Positions 1 to 8,618 of a stretch of 36,101 nucleotides of DNA are shown here, in pieces. Position 1 is the first letter of the stretch; the number at the start of each line of letters is the position of its first letter. The notes under the pieces were generated by a model. It was not told where the DNA came from, did no database searches, and saw only the letters and a list, made by a program, of their open reading frames with translations. The translations under genes were made by a program, and so were the position numbers. Source of the stretch: Desulfohalobiaceae bacterium (GTDB taxonomy: Bacteria > Desulfobacterota > Desulfovibrionia > Desulfovibrionales > Desulfothermaceae); NCBI GenBank assembly GCA_021737525.1, contig JAIPDU010000001.1:1-36101 (forward strand). The letters run 5' to 3'.

Positions 1-374
1 AGGATGACACTCACCTTGGCCAGTTCCGTGGGTTGAAAGCTGATCGGGCCCAGGTCGATCCAGCGTTTGGCTCCGGAAATGGAGCTGCCGAAAAAAAGGA
101 CATAGGCCAGAAGGGCCAGGGTTGCGCCGTACAGGGGCCAGACCAGGCCCTTGAGATGCCGGTAGTCGAAAAAGATGATCACCGGGATCGTGGCCAAGCC
201 CAGGGCGAGCCAAAACATCTGCTTCCGATAGAAATGGGTTGTGGCCATGCCCTGGTCCAGACGCAGCGAGCCAGCGGAGTAGAGATTGAGGATGCCCACG
301 CCGGCCAAAAGCATGAGGAGCAGGAAAAGGGTCCAGTTGAAATGGGTCAGGGCCTTGCGGTCCAAAAGGGGCAT
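1..374 (-). CDS. rodA: Rod shape-determining protein RodA (N-terminal part, cut by window edge)
   Basis: RodA is the SEDS-family peptidoglycan glycosyltransferase of the elongasome; it works with PBP2 (MrdA) in the inner membrane. The visible 124 codons begin MPLLDRKALTHFNW and contain hydrophobic helices (about residues 14-34, 50-66 and 76-92), followed by the family signature reading GAKRWIDLG and FQPTELAK near the window edge. The ATG at 374 lies 11 bases after the mrdA stop, with GAGG before it. The remaining C-terminal two thirds lie outside the window. FtsW is the paralogous alternative, but the position directly after mrdA argues for RodA. Confidence 0.93.
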   Translation of the reverse strand, partial: MPLLDRKALTHFNWTLFLLLMLLAGVGILNLYSAGSLRLDQGMATTHFYRKQMFWLALGLATIPVIIFFDYRHLKGLVWPLYGATLALLAYVLFFGSSISGAKRWIDLGPISFQPTELAKVSVI

Positions 375-385
375 GGGGAATTGCC

Positions 386-2158
386 TCAGGGAAAGAGGTG
401 ATCGTAGACCGATTTGACCACCGGACCGGCAGCTGAGCTGCCGTGTCCGCCATGTTCGATCAGGGCCACGACAATGTATTTCTCCTTATCCCGGATCCCG
501 TAGCTCGCCATCCAGGCATGGTCCCGGAATTTGTAGGGAATGGCCGAGGTTTCCTCTTTCCGGTATTCGTCCTTGAGCTTTATGACCTGCGCCGTTCCCG
601 TTTTGCCGCCGATCAGGGCGTCCTTTCTGCGCAGACGCCAGGCGGTCCCGTGCGGTTCCTCAACCGTGGCCCGCATGCTTTTCAGCAGGAAGTTCAGGTC
701 ATCTCCGGAGAGGGGGAGCCTTTCCTGTTGGGCCGGCTTGTTCCGGACCAGGAGCTTGGGTTTCAGAAGGTGGCCTCCATTGACCAGGGCCGCCACGTAG
801 CGTGCGATCTGAAGCGGCGTGGTCAGGGTGTAGCCCTGGCCGATGGCGGTGTTCAGCGTTTCTCCCTTCTGCCAGGTACGGCCGATATGCCGCTTTTTCC
901 ACTCCCTGCTCGGGATAAGGCCCTTGTGCTCCTCCGGCAGCGGGATGCCCGTCTCCTGCTGGAATCCGTATCTCCTGGCGTATTCGGATATGGCATCGAT
1001 ACCGAGCTTTTCGCCCAGCTTGTAGAAATAGACGTCACAGGACTGCTTGATGGCCTCCCGGAGAGCGACGTCGCCGTGACCGCCGTTCTTCCAACAGCGA
1101 AAGACGCGGTTGCCCAGGCGATAGTATCCGGGGCAGTGGAGCTCCTCGTCCAGGGTTACGGTTTCACGCTGCAAAGCCGCGGAGGCGATCACGAGCTTGA
1201 AAACGGACCCCGGCGGATAGGCGCTTTGCACCGCCCGGTTGCGCAAGGGATCCCGGGGATTGCTCAGCAGCTTTTGCCACTTCTTTTGGGAAATGCCTTC
1301 CACAAAGGCATTGCCGTTGAATCCGGGCTTGCTCACCAGGGCCAGCACATCGCCGCTGTTGGGGCGCATGACCACCACGGCTCCGGAGTGCTCGCCCATC
1401 TCGCGCCATACATGGCGCTGTAGATCCGCATCAATGGTCAGCCGAATCGTTTCGCCGGGCTCGGGCTTGGTGACAATACGTTCCTTGAGCACTCTGCCCT
1501 GGGCATCCACCTCCAGGAATTTACCCCCCTTTTGTCCTTGGAGGATGCTGTCCAGAAACATTTCCAGGCCCTGCTTGCCCACGGTATCCCCGAGCTGTAG
1601 CTCGGGGTTCTCCCGCAGCTCTTGCTTATTGGCCTGCGCCACATAACCCAGGACGTGGGAAAAGACCGGTGCCTCGGGGTAATGGCGCTGCGGTCTAGTG
1701 ATGATTTGCAGCCCGGGCCAATTCATTAGGTGCGATTCGATCTTGGCCAGTTGCGCGAAGGAGAGACTGGGGACCAGGATGAGCGGCTTGAAGGACTTGA
1801 CCTGATTTTTCCCGTTATTATAGCGCCTTTCAAGCTCCTGTAAAGAGAGGCCGGTCCAATCGCTGATCCGGGACAGAGCGGCCTGGACATCACTACAGTC
1901 TTCCCGGACCAATCCCAGGGCGTAGGCGGGCTGATTCCCGGCCAGGATCTCTCCGTCCCTGTCCAGGAGGATTCCCCTCAGGGCATAAATGGAGCGTTCG
2001 CGCAACAGGTTCTGCTGGGCCTTGTCCGCGTATTCCCGTCCTTCCAGGATCTGGAGGTGCCACAGGCGGAGTAGGATGAGACAGAAAAGACCGAGCACAA
2101 GGACCTGGAGCAACAAATAGCCTCTACTGCTCGGCTCGCGGGGATCAGGATCGTGCAT
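386..2158 (-). CDS. mrdA: Penicillin-binding protein 2 (peptidoglycan D,D-transpeptidase)
   Basis: This 590-residue protein is the class B transpeptidase that cross-links side-wall peptidoglycan during elongation. It has one N-terminal membrane helix (about residues 13-35), then the dimerisation/pedestal region and the transpeptidase domain. The three active-site motifs are visible: SVFK at 318-321 (catalytic Ser318), SCD at 373-375 (the SxD form usual in PBP2) and KTGT at 519-522. Length is normal for the family. The ATG at 2158 overlaps the end of mreD by 14 bases, and rodA follows 11 bases after the stop, so the genes are almost certainly co-transcribed. Confidence 0.96.
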   Translation of the reverse strand: MHDPDPREPSSRGYLLLQVLVLGLFCLILLRLWHLQILEGREYADKAQQNLLRERSIYALRGILLDRDGEILAGNQPAYALGLVREDCSDVQAALSRISDWTGLSLQELERRYNNGKNQVKSFKPLILVPSLSFAQLAKIESHLMNWPGLQIITRPQRHYPEAPVFSHVLGYVAQANKQELRENPELQLGDTVGKQGLEMFLDSILQGQKGGKFLEVDAQGRVLKERIVTKPEPGETIRLTIDADLQRHVWREMGEHSGAVVVMRPNSGDVLALVSKPGFNGNAFVEGISQKKWQKLLSNPRDPLRNRAVQSAYPPGSVFKLVIASAALQRETVTLDEELHCPGYYRLGNRVFRCWKNGGHGDVALREAIKQSCDVYFYKLGEKLGIDAISEYARRYGFQQETGIPLPEEHKGLIPSREWKKRHIGRTWQKGETLNTAIGQGYTLTTPLQIARYVAALVNGGHLLKPKLLVRNKPAQQERLPLSGDDLNFLLKSMRATVEEPHGTAWRLRRKDALIGGKTGTAQVIKLKDEYRKEETSAIPYKFRDHAWMASYGIRDKEKYIVVALIEHGGHGSSAAGPVVKSVYDHLFP

Positions 2159-2612
2159 GGCTTGGGGCTATCCGGAAATAATAGATTAAGCTGGCCAGGG
2201 CCCATATCACTGGGAATACGGCGGTTATCCGAACGCTTTGCAACAGGATTTGTTGCGAGAGGATATGGATGCCTTGCAGCGAACTAAGGAGGTGAACCAC
2301 GCCGAAATGCCACAGCCCGGCGAAGAGAGAGATGGAAAGGATGTACATGGGGCTGGTGATGTTGATGTAGGGCCGGATCAGGAGAAAAAAGTAGACCAGT
2401 CCCGCGTAGTAGAGCAGGGCGCTACCGAAGGGGAGGGATCCGGCCCCCTCCTGGAGCAGGACCCATATCGGCGCCAGCCAGAACAAGCTCTTGAAGCGCT
2501 CGGTCTGAAGGCATAGGAGCAGTCCTGGTCCAAAGCAGTCCACTCCGGGGATGGCGCCTTGTATCCAGATCCCGCAGAGGGTATATAGGGTCCACCAGAG
2601 GATTTCGCTCAT
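2145..2612 (-). CDS. mreD: Rod shape-determining protein MreD
   Basis: This small, very hydrophobic protein of 155 residues lies between mreC and mrdA, the invariant position of mreD. Several predicted membrane helices cover most of its length and the basic C-terminus ends in SHARS. MreD is an inner-membrane member of the elongasome that partners MreC. I chose the ATG at 2612 (MSEILWW), which has a GAGG seven bases upstream. The frame is open further back to a TTG overlapping the mreC stop, but that extension is polar and Pro/Gly-rich, unlike MreD. MreD sequences diverge quickly, so the call rests on context and topology. Confidence 0.85.
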   Translation of the reverse strand: MSEILWWTLYTLCGIWIQGAIPGVDCFGPGLLLCLQTERFKSLFWLAPIWVLLQEGAGSLPFGSALLYYAGLVYFFLLIRPYINITSPMYILSISLFAGLWHFGVVHLLSSLQGIHILSQQILLQSVRITAVFPVIWALASLIYYFRIAPSHARS

Positions 2613-2674
2613 GCCGAGGCCTCGTGCGGGGCCGTGCGGAGGGTTTTGTTCCGGGCCCCGGCTTGTCCTTCCCG

Positions 2675-3550
2675 TCAATCGCGGCGTAGAAGCGCAGCGG
2701 GATCGATGACGGAATCCATAGGCCTGTACCCGGTCGACCGATGGAGGAGAAGCACCTCCTCCAGGCCGCTGGGATCGGTCAGGAGCTCGGCCTCTACCTC
2801 CTGAAACAGGGAGTGACTGGGCTGTTCAATGTTTCGGATGCGGCCCACGGGAATCCCTTTGGGGAAGACCATGCCAAGCCCCGAGGTCACCACGATCTCC
2901 CCCTCGGAAAGGGGCATGTTCCGTGCCACGTAATCCAACTGCGGCGCGTTGCCGGTTCCCCTTCCTTTGAGAATGGCCTTGGTCCGGCTCTGCCTGCCGA
3001 TGACCGGGACCTTGCTGTTGGGGTCCGTTATGAGCAGGAGTTTGGAGAAATGGGAACTTGTTTTCAGGACTTGTCCCACCAAGCCGGTGGGTGTCAGTGC
3101 TGGCATTCCGGGGTGTACGGCATCCGCGTAGCCCTTGTTCAGGAGCACGGTCTGCAGGGCGTCCGGAGTGCTCATTCTTTGACCCACGATACGGGCGCCT
3201 GTACAGTCCCAGTCCGGAGGTGGGGAGAATCCGAGGAATTCGCTGAGCCTTTCCGCTTCCGCAGCCCGGCTTCGTAGACGCATCTGCCGAATTTCGAGCT
3301 CTTGTACGCGTTGTCTGAGCCGCTCGTTCTCCCGGCGAACGTGGAGGAGTGCGATGTAGTCCTGCCACAGGTCCCGGCTCGTGTGCTGGATCCAATCCAC
3401 TGGGGCAACAATCCAGCCCACGGCCTCGAGTCCCGTCCTGTTGGCCAGGCTATCCAAAAAGCCCGTTCTACGGTTGATCGTATAAAGGCACAGATAGAGC
3501 GCGAGGGGAAGCAGGAGCAGGGCTATGAGCTTGGATTTTGTACCGGACAA
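2675..3550 (-). CDS. mreC: Rod shape-determining protein MreC
   Basis: MreC is a bitopic periplasmic scaffold that links the MreB filament to PBP2 and RodA. The 291-residue product has a short cytoplasmic start, one membrane helix (about residues 8-24) and a coiled-coil region (about 68-105, rich in Arg, Glu and Leu). Two beta-domains follow, with the family-typical segments GLVGQV, LLITDPNSKVPV and GEIVVTSGLGMVFPKGIPVG. The start codon follows two bases after the mreB stop region, so translation is probably coupled. Length and order are standard. Confidence 0.94.
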   Translation of the reverse strand: MSGTKSKLIALLLLPLALYLCLYTINRRTGFLDSLANRTGLEAVGWIVAPVDWIQHTSRDLWQDYIALLHVRRENERLRQRVQELEIRQMRLRSRAAEAERLSEFLGFSPPPDWDCTGARIVGQRMSTPDALQTVLLNKGYADAVHPGMPALTPTGLVGQVLKTSSHFSKLLLITDPNSKVPVIGRQSRTKAILKGRGTGNAPQLDYVARNMPLSEGEIVVTSGLGMVFPKGIPVGRIRNIEQPSHSLFQEVEAELLTDPSGLEEVLLLHRSTGYRPMDSVIDPAALLRRD

Positions 3551-3551
3551 G

Positions 3552-4595
3552 CTAATCGATAGTGACCTCTTTGAGGATGTTGAGCTGGTCCAGAACCCTT
3601 CCTGAGCCGGTCACGACAGTGGTTAAGGGGTCGTCGACCAGGGTTATGGGCAGAGAGGTCTCTTCGCGCATGAGCTGATCCAGTCCCCTGAGGTTGGCCC
3701 CTCCGCCGGTGAGGACGATTCCCTTGTCCACGATGTCCGCGGCCAGCTCGGGTGGAGTTTGTTCCAGGGCCATGCGCACGGTTTGGACAATGGTGTCCAC
3801 TTCTTCGGATATGGCTTCCCAAATTTCATCCGTTCGCACGGTCAGATGCTGGGGGATGCCTTTGACCAGGTCCCGTCCCTTGACCACGAGCTCGGTCTGC
3901 TCGCCCGTCCCGGGATAGGCGGACCCGATCTTGTGCTTGATGATTTCCGCGTTGCCCTGGCCCAGCAGCAGGTTGTACTTACGCTTGATGTAGTGCAGGA
4001 TGGATTCGTCCATCTTGTCTCCCCCGACCCGGACCGATCTGCTGTAGACGATGCCGGAGAGGGAGATGACAGCCACTTCCGTGGTCCCACCGCCGATGTC
4101 CACAACCATGTTGGAGGTGGGCTCGGTGATGGGCAGATTGGCTCCGATGGCGGCGGCCATGGGCTCCTCGATGAGATAAACCTCGCGTGCCCCGGCGCTC
4201 TGGGCCGATTCCTTCACCGCGCGTTTCTCCACCTGGGTTATGCCCGTGGGGACGCAGACAATGATGCGCGGGCGGACGAGCCTTCGGCTGTTGTGGACTT
4301 GGGCGATGAAGTAGCGGAGCATGGATTCGGTGATCTCAAAGTCAGCTATCACCCCGTCCTTCATGGGGCGGATTGCGAAGATGTTGCCGGGGGTTCGGCC
4401 GAGCATCTTCTTGGCTTCGTTTCCCACGGCAAGAACCCTGTTCTGGCCCTTGTTGTCCCTTTTGACCGCTACCACGGAGGGTTCGTTGAGGACGACACCC
4501 TTTCCCTTGACATAGACCAGGGTGTTGGCCGTACCGAGATCGATAGCCAGGTCGTTGGAAAAGTATCCCAAAAATTTGTCCAGTATGTTCGCCAT
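3552..4595 (-). CDS. mreB: Actin-like cell-shape protein MreB
   Basis: MreB is the bacterial actin homologue that forms membrane-bound filaments and directs lateral wall synthesis. The 347-residue protein shows the actin-fold nucleotide motifs: phosphate-1 loop DLGTANT at 19-25, phosphate-2 loop DIGGGTTE at 166-173 and the adenosine-motif stretch LTGGGANL near residue 290. The N-terminus (MANILDKFLGYFSND) carries a short amphipathic stretch for membrane binding. It is first in the mreBCD-mrdA-rodA operon, with an upstream gap of about 300 bases that should carry the operon promoter. Confidence 0.97.
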   Translation of the reverse strand: MANILDKFLGYFSNDLAIDLGTANTLVYVKGKGVVLNEPSVVAVKRDNKGQNRVLAVGNEAKKMLGRTPGNIFAIRPMKDGVIADFEITESMLRYFIAQVHNSRRLVRPRIIVCVPTGITQVEKRAVKESAQSAGAREVYLIEEPMAAAIGANLPITEPTSNMVVDIGGGTTEVAVISLSGIVYSRSVRVGGDKMDESILHYIKRKYNLLLGQGNAEIIKHKIGSAYPGTGEQTELVVKGRDLVKGIPQHLTVRTDEIWEAISEEVDTIVQTVRMALEQTPPELAADIVDKGIVLTGGGANLRGLDQLMREETSLPITLVDDPLTTVVTGSGRVLDQLNILKEVTID

Positions 4596-4904
4596 GTCGT
4601 CTCTCGCGCTGATTGCCTTGCTGGATATTCACTAGAGTTGTATTTTCCCTCATGGGAAAGGCTTGTCCTCAAGGGACAGTCCCTGTGTTTGCTTCCCTTC
4701 CCTGTATCCGGGGACGCCAGCAGGACCGTGGCCCTGAATGTGGGGAGATGAAGGGCGTTGTTCGCGGGTGTCCGCAGCCCCCATCGCGGAAGGTCAATAC
4801 ATTCATGTTTTACAAGCAAGCGGTAAAAATGACAACCCTTAATTTGTGCGCTACAGCTTTTTTCCGGGGACTCACCAAGGCCAGTCAGGGAAAAGGGGAA
4901 CCGA
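4596..4904. other. Divergent intergenic region between mreB and ogt
   Basis: No gene is seen in these 309 bases. The region is locally AT-richer around 4800-4860 and must hold the control signals of the two divergent units. A candidate minus-strand promoter is listed separately. I saw no convincing structured RNA or operator. Confidence 0.6.
4809..4837 (-). promoter_or_regulatory. Candidate sigma-70 promoter of the mre operon
   Basis: Read on the minus strand there is TTGTCA, a 17-base spacer and TAAAAC. The first box matches the -35 consensus at five of six positions and the second matches -10 at four of six. It would give a leader of roughly 200 bases before mreB. This is pattern matching only; the coordinates are approximate to a base or two. 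Confidence 0.35.
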
Positions 4905-5387
4905 ATGCGCGATGTCTTGATCCAGCCTCCGCTACGCCTCGAGCTGGACTGGTGCGGAAGCCGGGTCCGGCACATTGATTTGGGCTGGGCCGGTGCTTGC
5001 AAGGAGGAGGACTCCATCCGGGAAAGCCGGTTTGCCGGAGAGACAGCCCGTTTTTTGGGGGCCTATGTGCGCGGCGAACCCTGCATTGTGCCGGGGATTC
5101 CCCTAGCTTGGCACAGGGTGCGGGGCTTTGCCGGAGATGTGCTCTCCACGCTGTACCATTGTGTTGCGCGCGGGGAATGGATCAGTTATTCCGGTTTGGC
5201 CGGCTTGTGCGGCGTGCCCGGAGGTGCCAGGGCCGTGGGCGGGGTAATGAGCCGCAATCCCTGGCCCCTGCTGGTTCCCTGCCACAGGGTGCTTCGCAGC
5301 AACGGGCAAATAGGGGGGTTCTCTTCCGGGGTCGGGCTGAAGCGGTTCCTCCTGAGCCTCGAGGGTGTCGACCCGGACAAGCCCTGA
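4905..5387 (+). CDS. ogt: Methylated-DNA--[protein]-cysteine S-methyltransferase
   Basis: This 160-residue suicide enzyme transfers the alkyl group from O6-alkylguanine (and O4-alkylthymine) in DNA to its own cysteine. The C-terminal domain carries the active-site motif PCHR at 125-128 (acceptor Cys126), preceded by the helix-turn-helix region (about 92-118: YSGLAGLCGVPGGARAVGG), which includes the expected Asn118-Pro119 segment. The N-terminal domain is short and divergent. AGGGG precedes the ATG. The gene stands alone between the divergent mre operon and the convergent lpxI. Ogt versus an Ada C-terminal-like protein cannot be separated beyond the lack of an Ada N-terminal domain. Confidence 0.9.
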   Translation: MRDVLIQPPLRLELDWCGSRVRHIDLGWAGACKEEDSIRESRFAGETARFLGAYVRGEPCIVPGIPLAWHRVRGFAGDVLSTLYHCVARGEWISYSGLAGLCGVPGGARAVGGVMSRNPWPLLVPCHRVLRSNGQIGGFSSGVGLKRFLLSLEGVDPDKP

Positions 5388-5506
5388 AGCGGTCCGCGGG
5401 TAATTGCCACAAGGAGCTCAGCGGGCTTCTTTTCGCGTTGGCATTCACGGGGTCCCTTATCGCGAGGAGGCGCCGGTTCCGGATTTTCCACGGCTCATCC
5501 GCCGGC

Positions 5507-6334
5507 TCAATCATCCGGGGAACAGTAGCCCACAACGGAAATGTCCTGTGCGTCAGCGAGCTCAATTGCGTCCTGGCGATCGAAGAACAGACACTCTTCG
5601 GCCTCCAAAGCCAGACAGGAGGCTCCGGCCTGGACCATGCTGCGGATGGTTTGAAGGCCCACCGCGGGCTGGTCTATGGTCTCCGTTTGACCAGGCTTGA
5701 ACACCTTGATCACCACGCATCCGGGTCCCGCCAGCTCCCCGGCCCGGAGAATGGTCGCGTCGCTGCCCTCCACGGCCTCAACCGCGATCACGATGTTGTC
5801 CTTGACCACCAGGCACTGTCCGATATCCAGGGATCCTATCTCCTTGGCCAGGGGCCAGCCGAAGCTGATATCAGCCTCTTCCTTTTTGCTCGGCTTCCTT
5901 TTGCCCAGGATCCCTTCGGGGGTTTTGAGGGCGGGAACAAAGGAAAGGGGTGAGAGGACCTCGATTCCTTCGTTGCGGAGCGTGTGGATCAGGGCCTGAA
6001 AAATCTCCCCGTCGTGTTTGCTCCTGGTCCGGAACAGGAGCCTGGCCGCCCGGAAGTCCGGAATCATGCCCAGGGCCTTGGGCTTGTTGATGGGGCCGGC
6101 GAAAACGACCCGGTCCACGTCGTTGTCCTTGAAGTAGGTCAGGAGCTTGCCCAGTTGTCCCAGTCTGAGCCAGACCATACTGTCCGCGACGGCATACAGC
6201 TCCTCGCTGGTATGTTCCCGGAAGCCGGCCGCAACGATCCGGTACCCCTGTTGGCGGATGCCCTGGGAAACGAGAAAGGGGAATCGCCCTTCTCCGGCAA
6301 TCAATCCGATGGCCCTGCGACTGGTCCCGTTCAT
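5507..6334 (-). CDS. lpxI: UDP-2,3-diacylglucosamine pyrophosphatase LpxI
   Basis: LpxI hydrolyses UDP-2,3-diacylglucosamine to lipid X plus UMP, the fourth step of lipid A synthesis, in bacteria that use it instead of LpxH. The 275-residue product starts with the family N-terminus (IGLIAGEGRFPFLVSQ), has the middle segment DRVVFAGPINKP, and ends with a conserved domain including IDQPAVGLQTI and a late EECLFFDR segment. Its ATG overlaps the lpxA stop by four bases (ATGA), indicating translational coupling. It is the last gene of the operon; no clear terminator was found in the gap to ogt. Confidence 0.9.
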   Translation of the reverse strand: MNGTSRRAIGLIAGEGRFPFLVSQGIRQQGYRIVAAGFREHTSEELYAVADSMVWLRLGQLGKLLTYFKDNDVDRVVFAGPINKPKALGMIPDFRAARLLFRTRSKHDGEIFQALIHTLRNEGIEVLSPLSFVPALKTPEGILGKRKPSKKEEADISFGWPLAKEIGSLDIGQCLVVKDNIVIAVEAVEGSDATILRAGELAGPGCVVIKVFKPGQTETIDQPAVGLQTIRSMVQAGASCLALEAEECLFFDRQDAIELADAQDISVVGYCSPDD

Positions 6335-7116
6335 TTGGATCGAATGATCCCCCGTTCGCTGTTTTGAACGAAGGCGAGCAATTGCTCGATCTCCGGGCTG
6401 CTGCCTATCTCGGAATGGATGCGGCGAATGGCCTCCTCCTTGTTCAAGCCGGACCGCCAGAGGAGCTTGTGCGCCTTTTTCAGATTGGTCAGCTGTTCCC
6501 GGCTATATCCCAGGCGTTTCAGCCCGACCAGATTCACCCCCTGCACCCATCCGCGTTCTCCGGCAACGAGCATAAAAGGCGGGACGTCCTGAGCCACGCC
6601 GGTCATACCGCCGATGTAGGCGTGTCTGCCGATGTGGACAAACTGGTGCACGGCACACAGTCCGCCAAGGGCCGCTCCGTCGTCGATGCTCACGTGTCCG
6701 GCCAGATTGACTGCGTTGGCCAGGATGACTCCGTTGCCGAGAAGACAGTCGTGGGCCAGATGGGCATAGGCCATGATCAGACAGCCCGAGCCGATACGCG
6801 TGATGGATCCCCCCTCCAGGGATCCACGATTCAGGCTGGCATATTCCCGAATACGATTATCGTCGCCGATTTCCAGGGAGCTCGTTTCGCCCTTGTATTT
6901 AAGATCCTGGGGAATCCCTCCCAAACAGGCATAGGAGTGGATGGCATTCCGGCGCCCGATGCTGGTGTGGTCCTTGATTTGGACAAAGGAGTCTATCCAG
7001 GTTTCATCCGCTATACGGACCTTGTTCTCGATAACGCTGAACGGCCCGACTGTTACCTTCTCTCCAAGCTCCGCCTGCGAGCTCACCACGGCGGTGGGAT
7101 GGATCTCGGTCCCCAT
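6331..7116 (-). CDS. lpxA: Acyl-ACP--UDP-N-acetylglucosamine O-acyltransferase LpxA
   Basis: LpxA adds the 3-O-hydroxyacyl chain to UDP-GlcNAc, the first step of lipid A synthesis. The 261-residue length is typical. The N-terminal two thirds are hexapeptide repeats forming the left-handed beta helix (IHPTAVV onwards), and the catalytic histidine sits in AHLAHDC (His122). The C-terminal helical domain follows AGERGWVQGVNLVGLKR. The ATG directly follows the fabZ TAA, so the two are adjacent in the operon, as in many Gram-negatives. Confidence 0.96.
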   Translation of the reverse strand: MGTEIHPTAVVSSQAELGEKVTVGPFSVIENKVRIADETWIDSFVQIKDHTSIGRRNAIHSYACLGGIPQDLKYKGETSSLEIGDDNRIREYASLNRGSLEGGSITRIGSGCLIMAYAHLAHDCLLGNGVILANAVNLAGHVSIDDGAALGGLCAVHQFVHIGRHAYIGGMTGVAQDVPPFMLVAGERGWVQGVNLVGLKRLGYSREQLTNLKKAHKLLWRSGLNKEEAIRRIHSEIGSSPEIEQLLAFVQNSERGIIRSK

Positions 7117-7578
7117 TTAGGCTTCCTCCCTTGCGACAACGGATGCGGTCAACTTGGCCTGAGCGGCGGTTTCCCCCCGGACCACGGCTTCGGTCTCCAT
7201 CTTCCAGAGGTTGATCTTGTGCCGCACCTGGCGGACTTGGAGGATCATCTGATCTCCGGGATAGACAGGCTTGCGGAATCTGGCCTTTTCGATTCCGCTG
7301 AAGAGGAAGATGGCGTTCTGAGGCACTTCCTCGACACTCTTGAGGATAAGCAACCCTCCGGCCTGGGCCAGGGCCTCGATGATCAAAACGCCAGGCATAA
7401 CCGGATATTCCGGAAAGTGTCCCTGAAAGAAGGGTTCGTTGAGGCTGACGTTCTTCACGGCCGTGAGCCGGGTTGCCGGCTCGAACTCCTCGATGCGGTC
7501 CACCAGCAGGAAGGGATAGCGATGAGGGAGGAGCCTCATAATCTCGTGAGGGGAAAAGTCATCTTTCATGGGACTCAT
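7117..7578 (-). CDS. fabZ: 3-hydroxyacyl-[acyl-carrier-protein] dehydratase FabZ
   Basis: FabZ dehydrates beta-hydroxyacyl-ACP in fatty-acid elongation and competes with LpxA/LpxD for hydroxyacyl-ACP. The 153-residue hot-dog-fold protein has HRYPFLLVDR near the start and the active-site stretch GHFPEYPVMPG with His54, followed by Glu68 in IIEALAQ. The chosen ATG at 7578 overlaps the lpxD stop as ATGA. The reading frame is open much further upstream inside lpxD, but that part is out-of-frame lpxD sequence rich in Arg, Gly and Pro and is not FabZ. Confidence 0.96.
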   Translation of the reverse strand: MSPMKDDFSPHEIMRLLPHRYPFLLVDRIEEFEPATRLTAVKNVSLNEPFFQGHFPEYPVMPGVLIIEALAQAGGLLILKSVEEVPQNAIFLFSGIEKARFRKPVYPGDQMILQVRQVRHKINLWKMETEAVVRGETAAQAKLTASVVAREEA

Positions 7579-8618
7579 TTGCTTGTCTCCTTCCTCTCCA
7601 GTTCCGCCCTGAGCTTGTCGCATTCCGCTTCCAGTCTTTTGAGGCGGTGGTACATTTCCGGGAGCTTGGGTTGAATGCTGGCAAAACGCAGGAAATCCCT
7701 GTGTTCCATGGCAGGGTATCCGGACAGCTCGGAACCAGGCTTCACGTTGCGGTGGATGCCGGTTTTGGCCCCCACCCGGCTCCCGGAGCCGATGGTAAGA
7801 TGACCACTGACCCCGACCTGGCCGGCCAAGACAACGTTGTCCTCGACAGTGGTGCTCCCGGCAATGCCCACTTGAGCCACCACGATCACATTGCGGCCAA
7901 GGGTAACGTTGTGCCCGAGCTGGACCTGATTGTCGATCTTGCTTCCCTGTCCGACACGCGTCTCTCCCAGGGTTCCCCGATCCACGGTGCTGTTGGCGCC
8001 GATCTCCACGTCGGACTCCACTACGACCCGGCCCATCTGGGGAACCTTTTCCGGGCCGGTTTCGCTCTGGGCAAAGCCGAACCCGTCGCTGCCGAGCACG
8101 ACTCCTGAATGGAGCGTGACTCTGTCCCCGAGCTGTGTTCCGTGCATGAGCGTTACATTGGCATAAAGACGGCAATCTCGCCCAACATGGCACTCCTGCT
8201 CCAGGGTGGTTCCGGAGTGGATGACGCTTCCGGAGCGGACAACCGCGCGGGGACCAATGGATACAAAGGGGTGGATGGTGCTGTTTTCCTCGATGTGCGC
8301 CTCGGGATGGACAAAGGCGAATTCGCTGATACCCGGGGCTTCCTTTTCCTTTGCGGAAAAAAGGCGCATGATCTTGGCGAAATCTAGGTATGGATTGGAG
8401 GTTATGAGGCACACGGAATGCATGTCCCTGTACTCTGGAGCAAGGACAACGGCTCCGGCACGAGTGGAATTCAACCGGGCGGCGTATTTGGGATTGGCCA
8501 GGAAACTGATTTCATCAGCTCCGGCGAGCTCCAGGGTGTTGCATCCGTTGATGCGGATGTCATCTCCCTGGAGCTCGCATCCCAGATGCTCCGCGAGTTC
8601 GCTTAGCAGGAAGGTCAT
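7575..8618 (-). CDS. lpxD: UDP-3-O-(3-hydroxyacyl)glucosamine N-acyltransferase LpxD
   Basis: LpxD adds the N-linked hydroxyacyl chain in the third step of lipid A synthesis. The 347-residue protein has the N-terminal uridine-binding domain (about 1-100, including ISFLANPKYAARL), a long hexapeptide-repeat beta helix (about 100-300) with the catalytic histidine in QLGHNV (His236), and a C-terminal helix rich in Glu, Lys and Arg (about 310-347). The start overlaps the ompH stop by four bases and the end overlaps the fabZ start. Confidence 0.96.
   Translation of the reverse strand: MTFLLSELAEHLGCELQGDDIRINGCNTLELAGADEISFLANPKYAARLNSTRAGAVVLAPEYRDMHSVCLITSNPYLDFAKIMRLFSAKEKEAPGISEFAFVHPEAHIEENSTIHPFVSIGPRAVVRSGSVIHSGTTLEQECHVGRDCRLYANVTLMHGTQLGDRVTLHSGVVLGSDGFGFAQSETGPEKVPQMGRVVVESDVEIGANSTVDRGTLGETRVGQGSKIDNQVQLGHNVTLGRNVIVVAQVGIAGSTTVEDNVVLAGQVGVSGHLTIGSGSRVGAKTGIHRNVKPGSELSGYPAMEHRDFLRFASIQPKLPEMYHRLKRLEAECDKLRAELERKETSK

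Noticed and set aside
7579..8412. Upstream extension of fabZ into lpxD
   Set aside because: The extra 278 codons are out-of-frame lpxD; FabZ length and the ATGA overlap fix the start at 7578.
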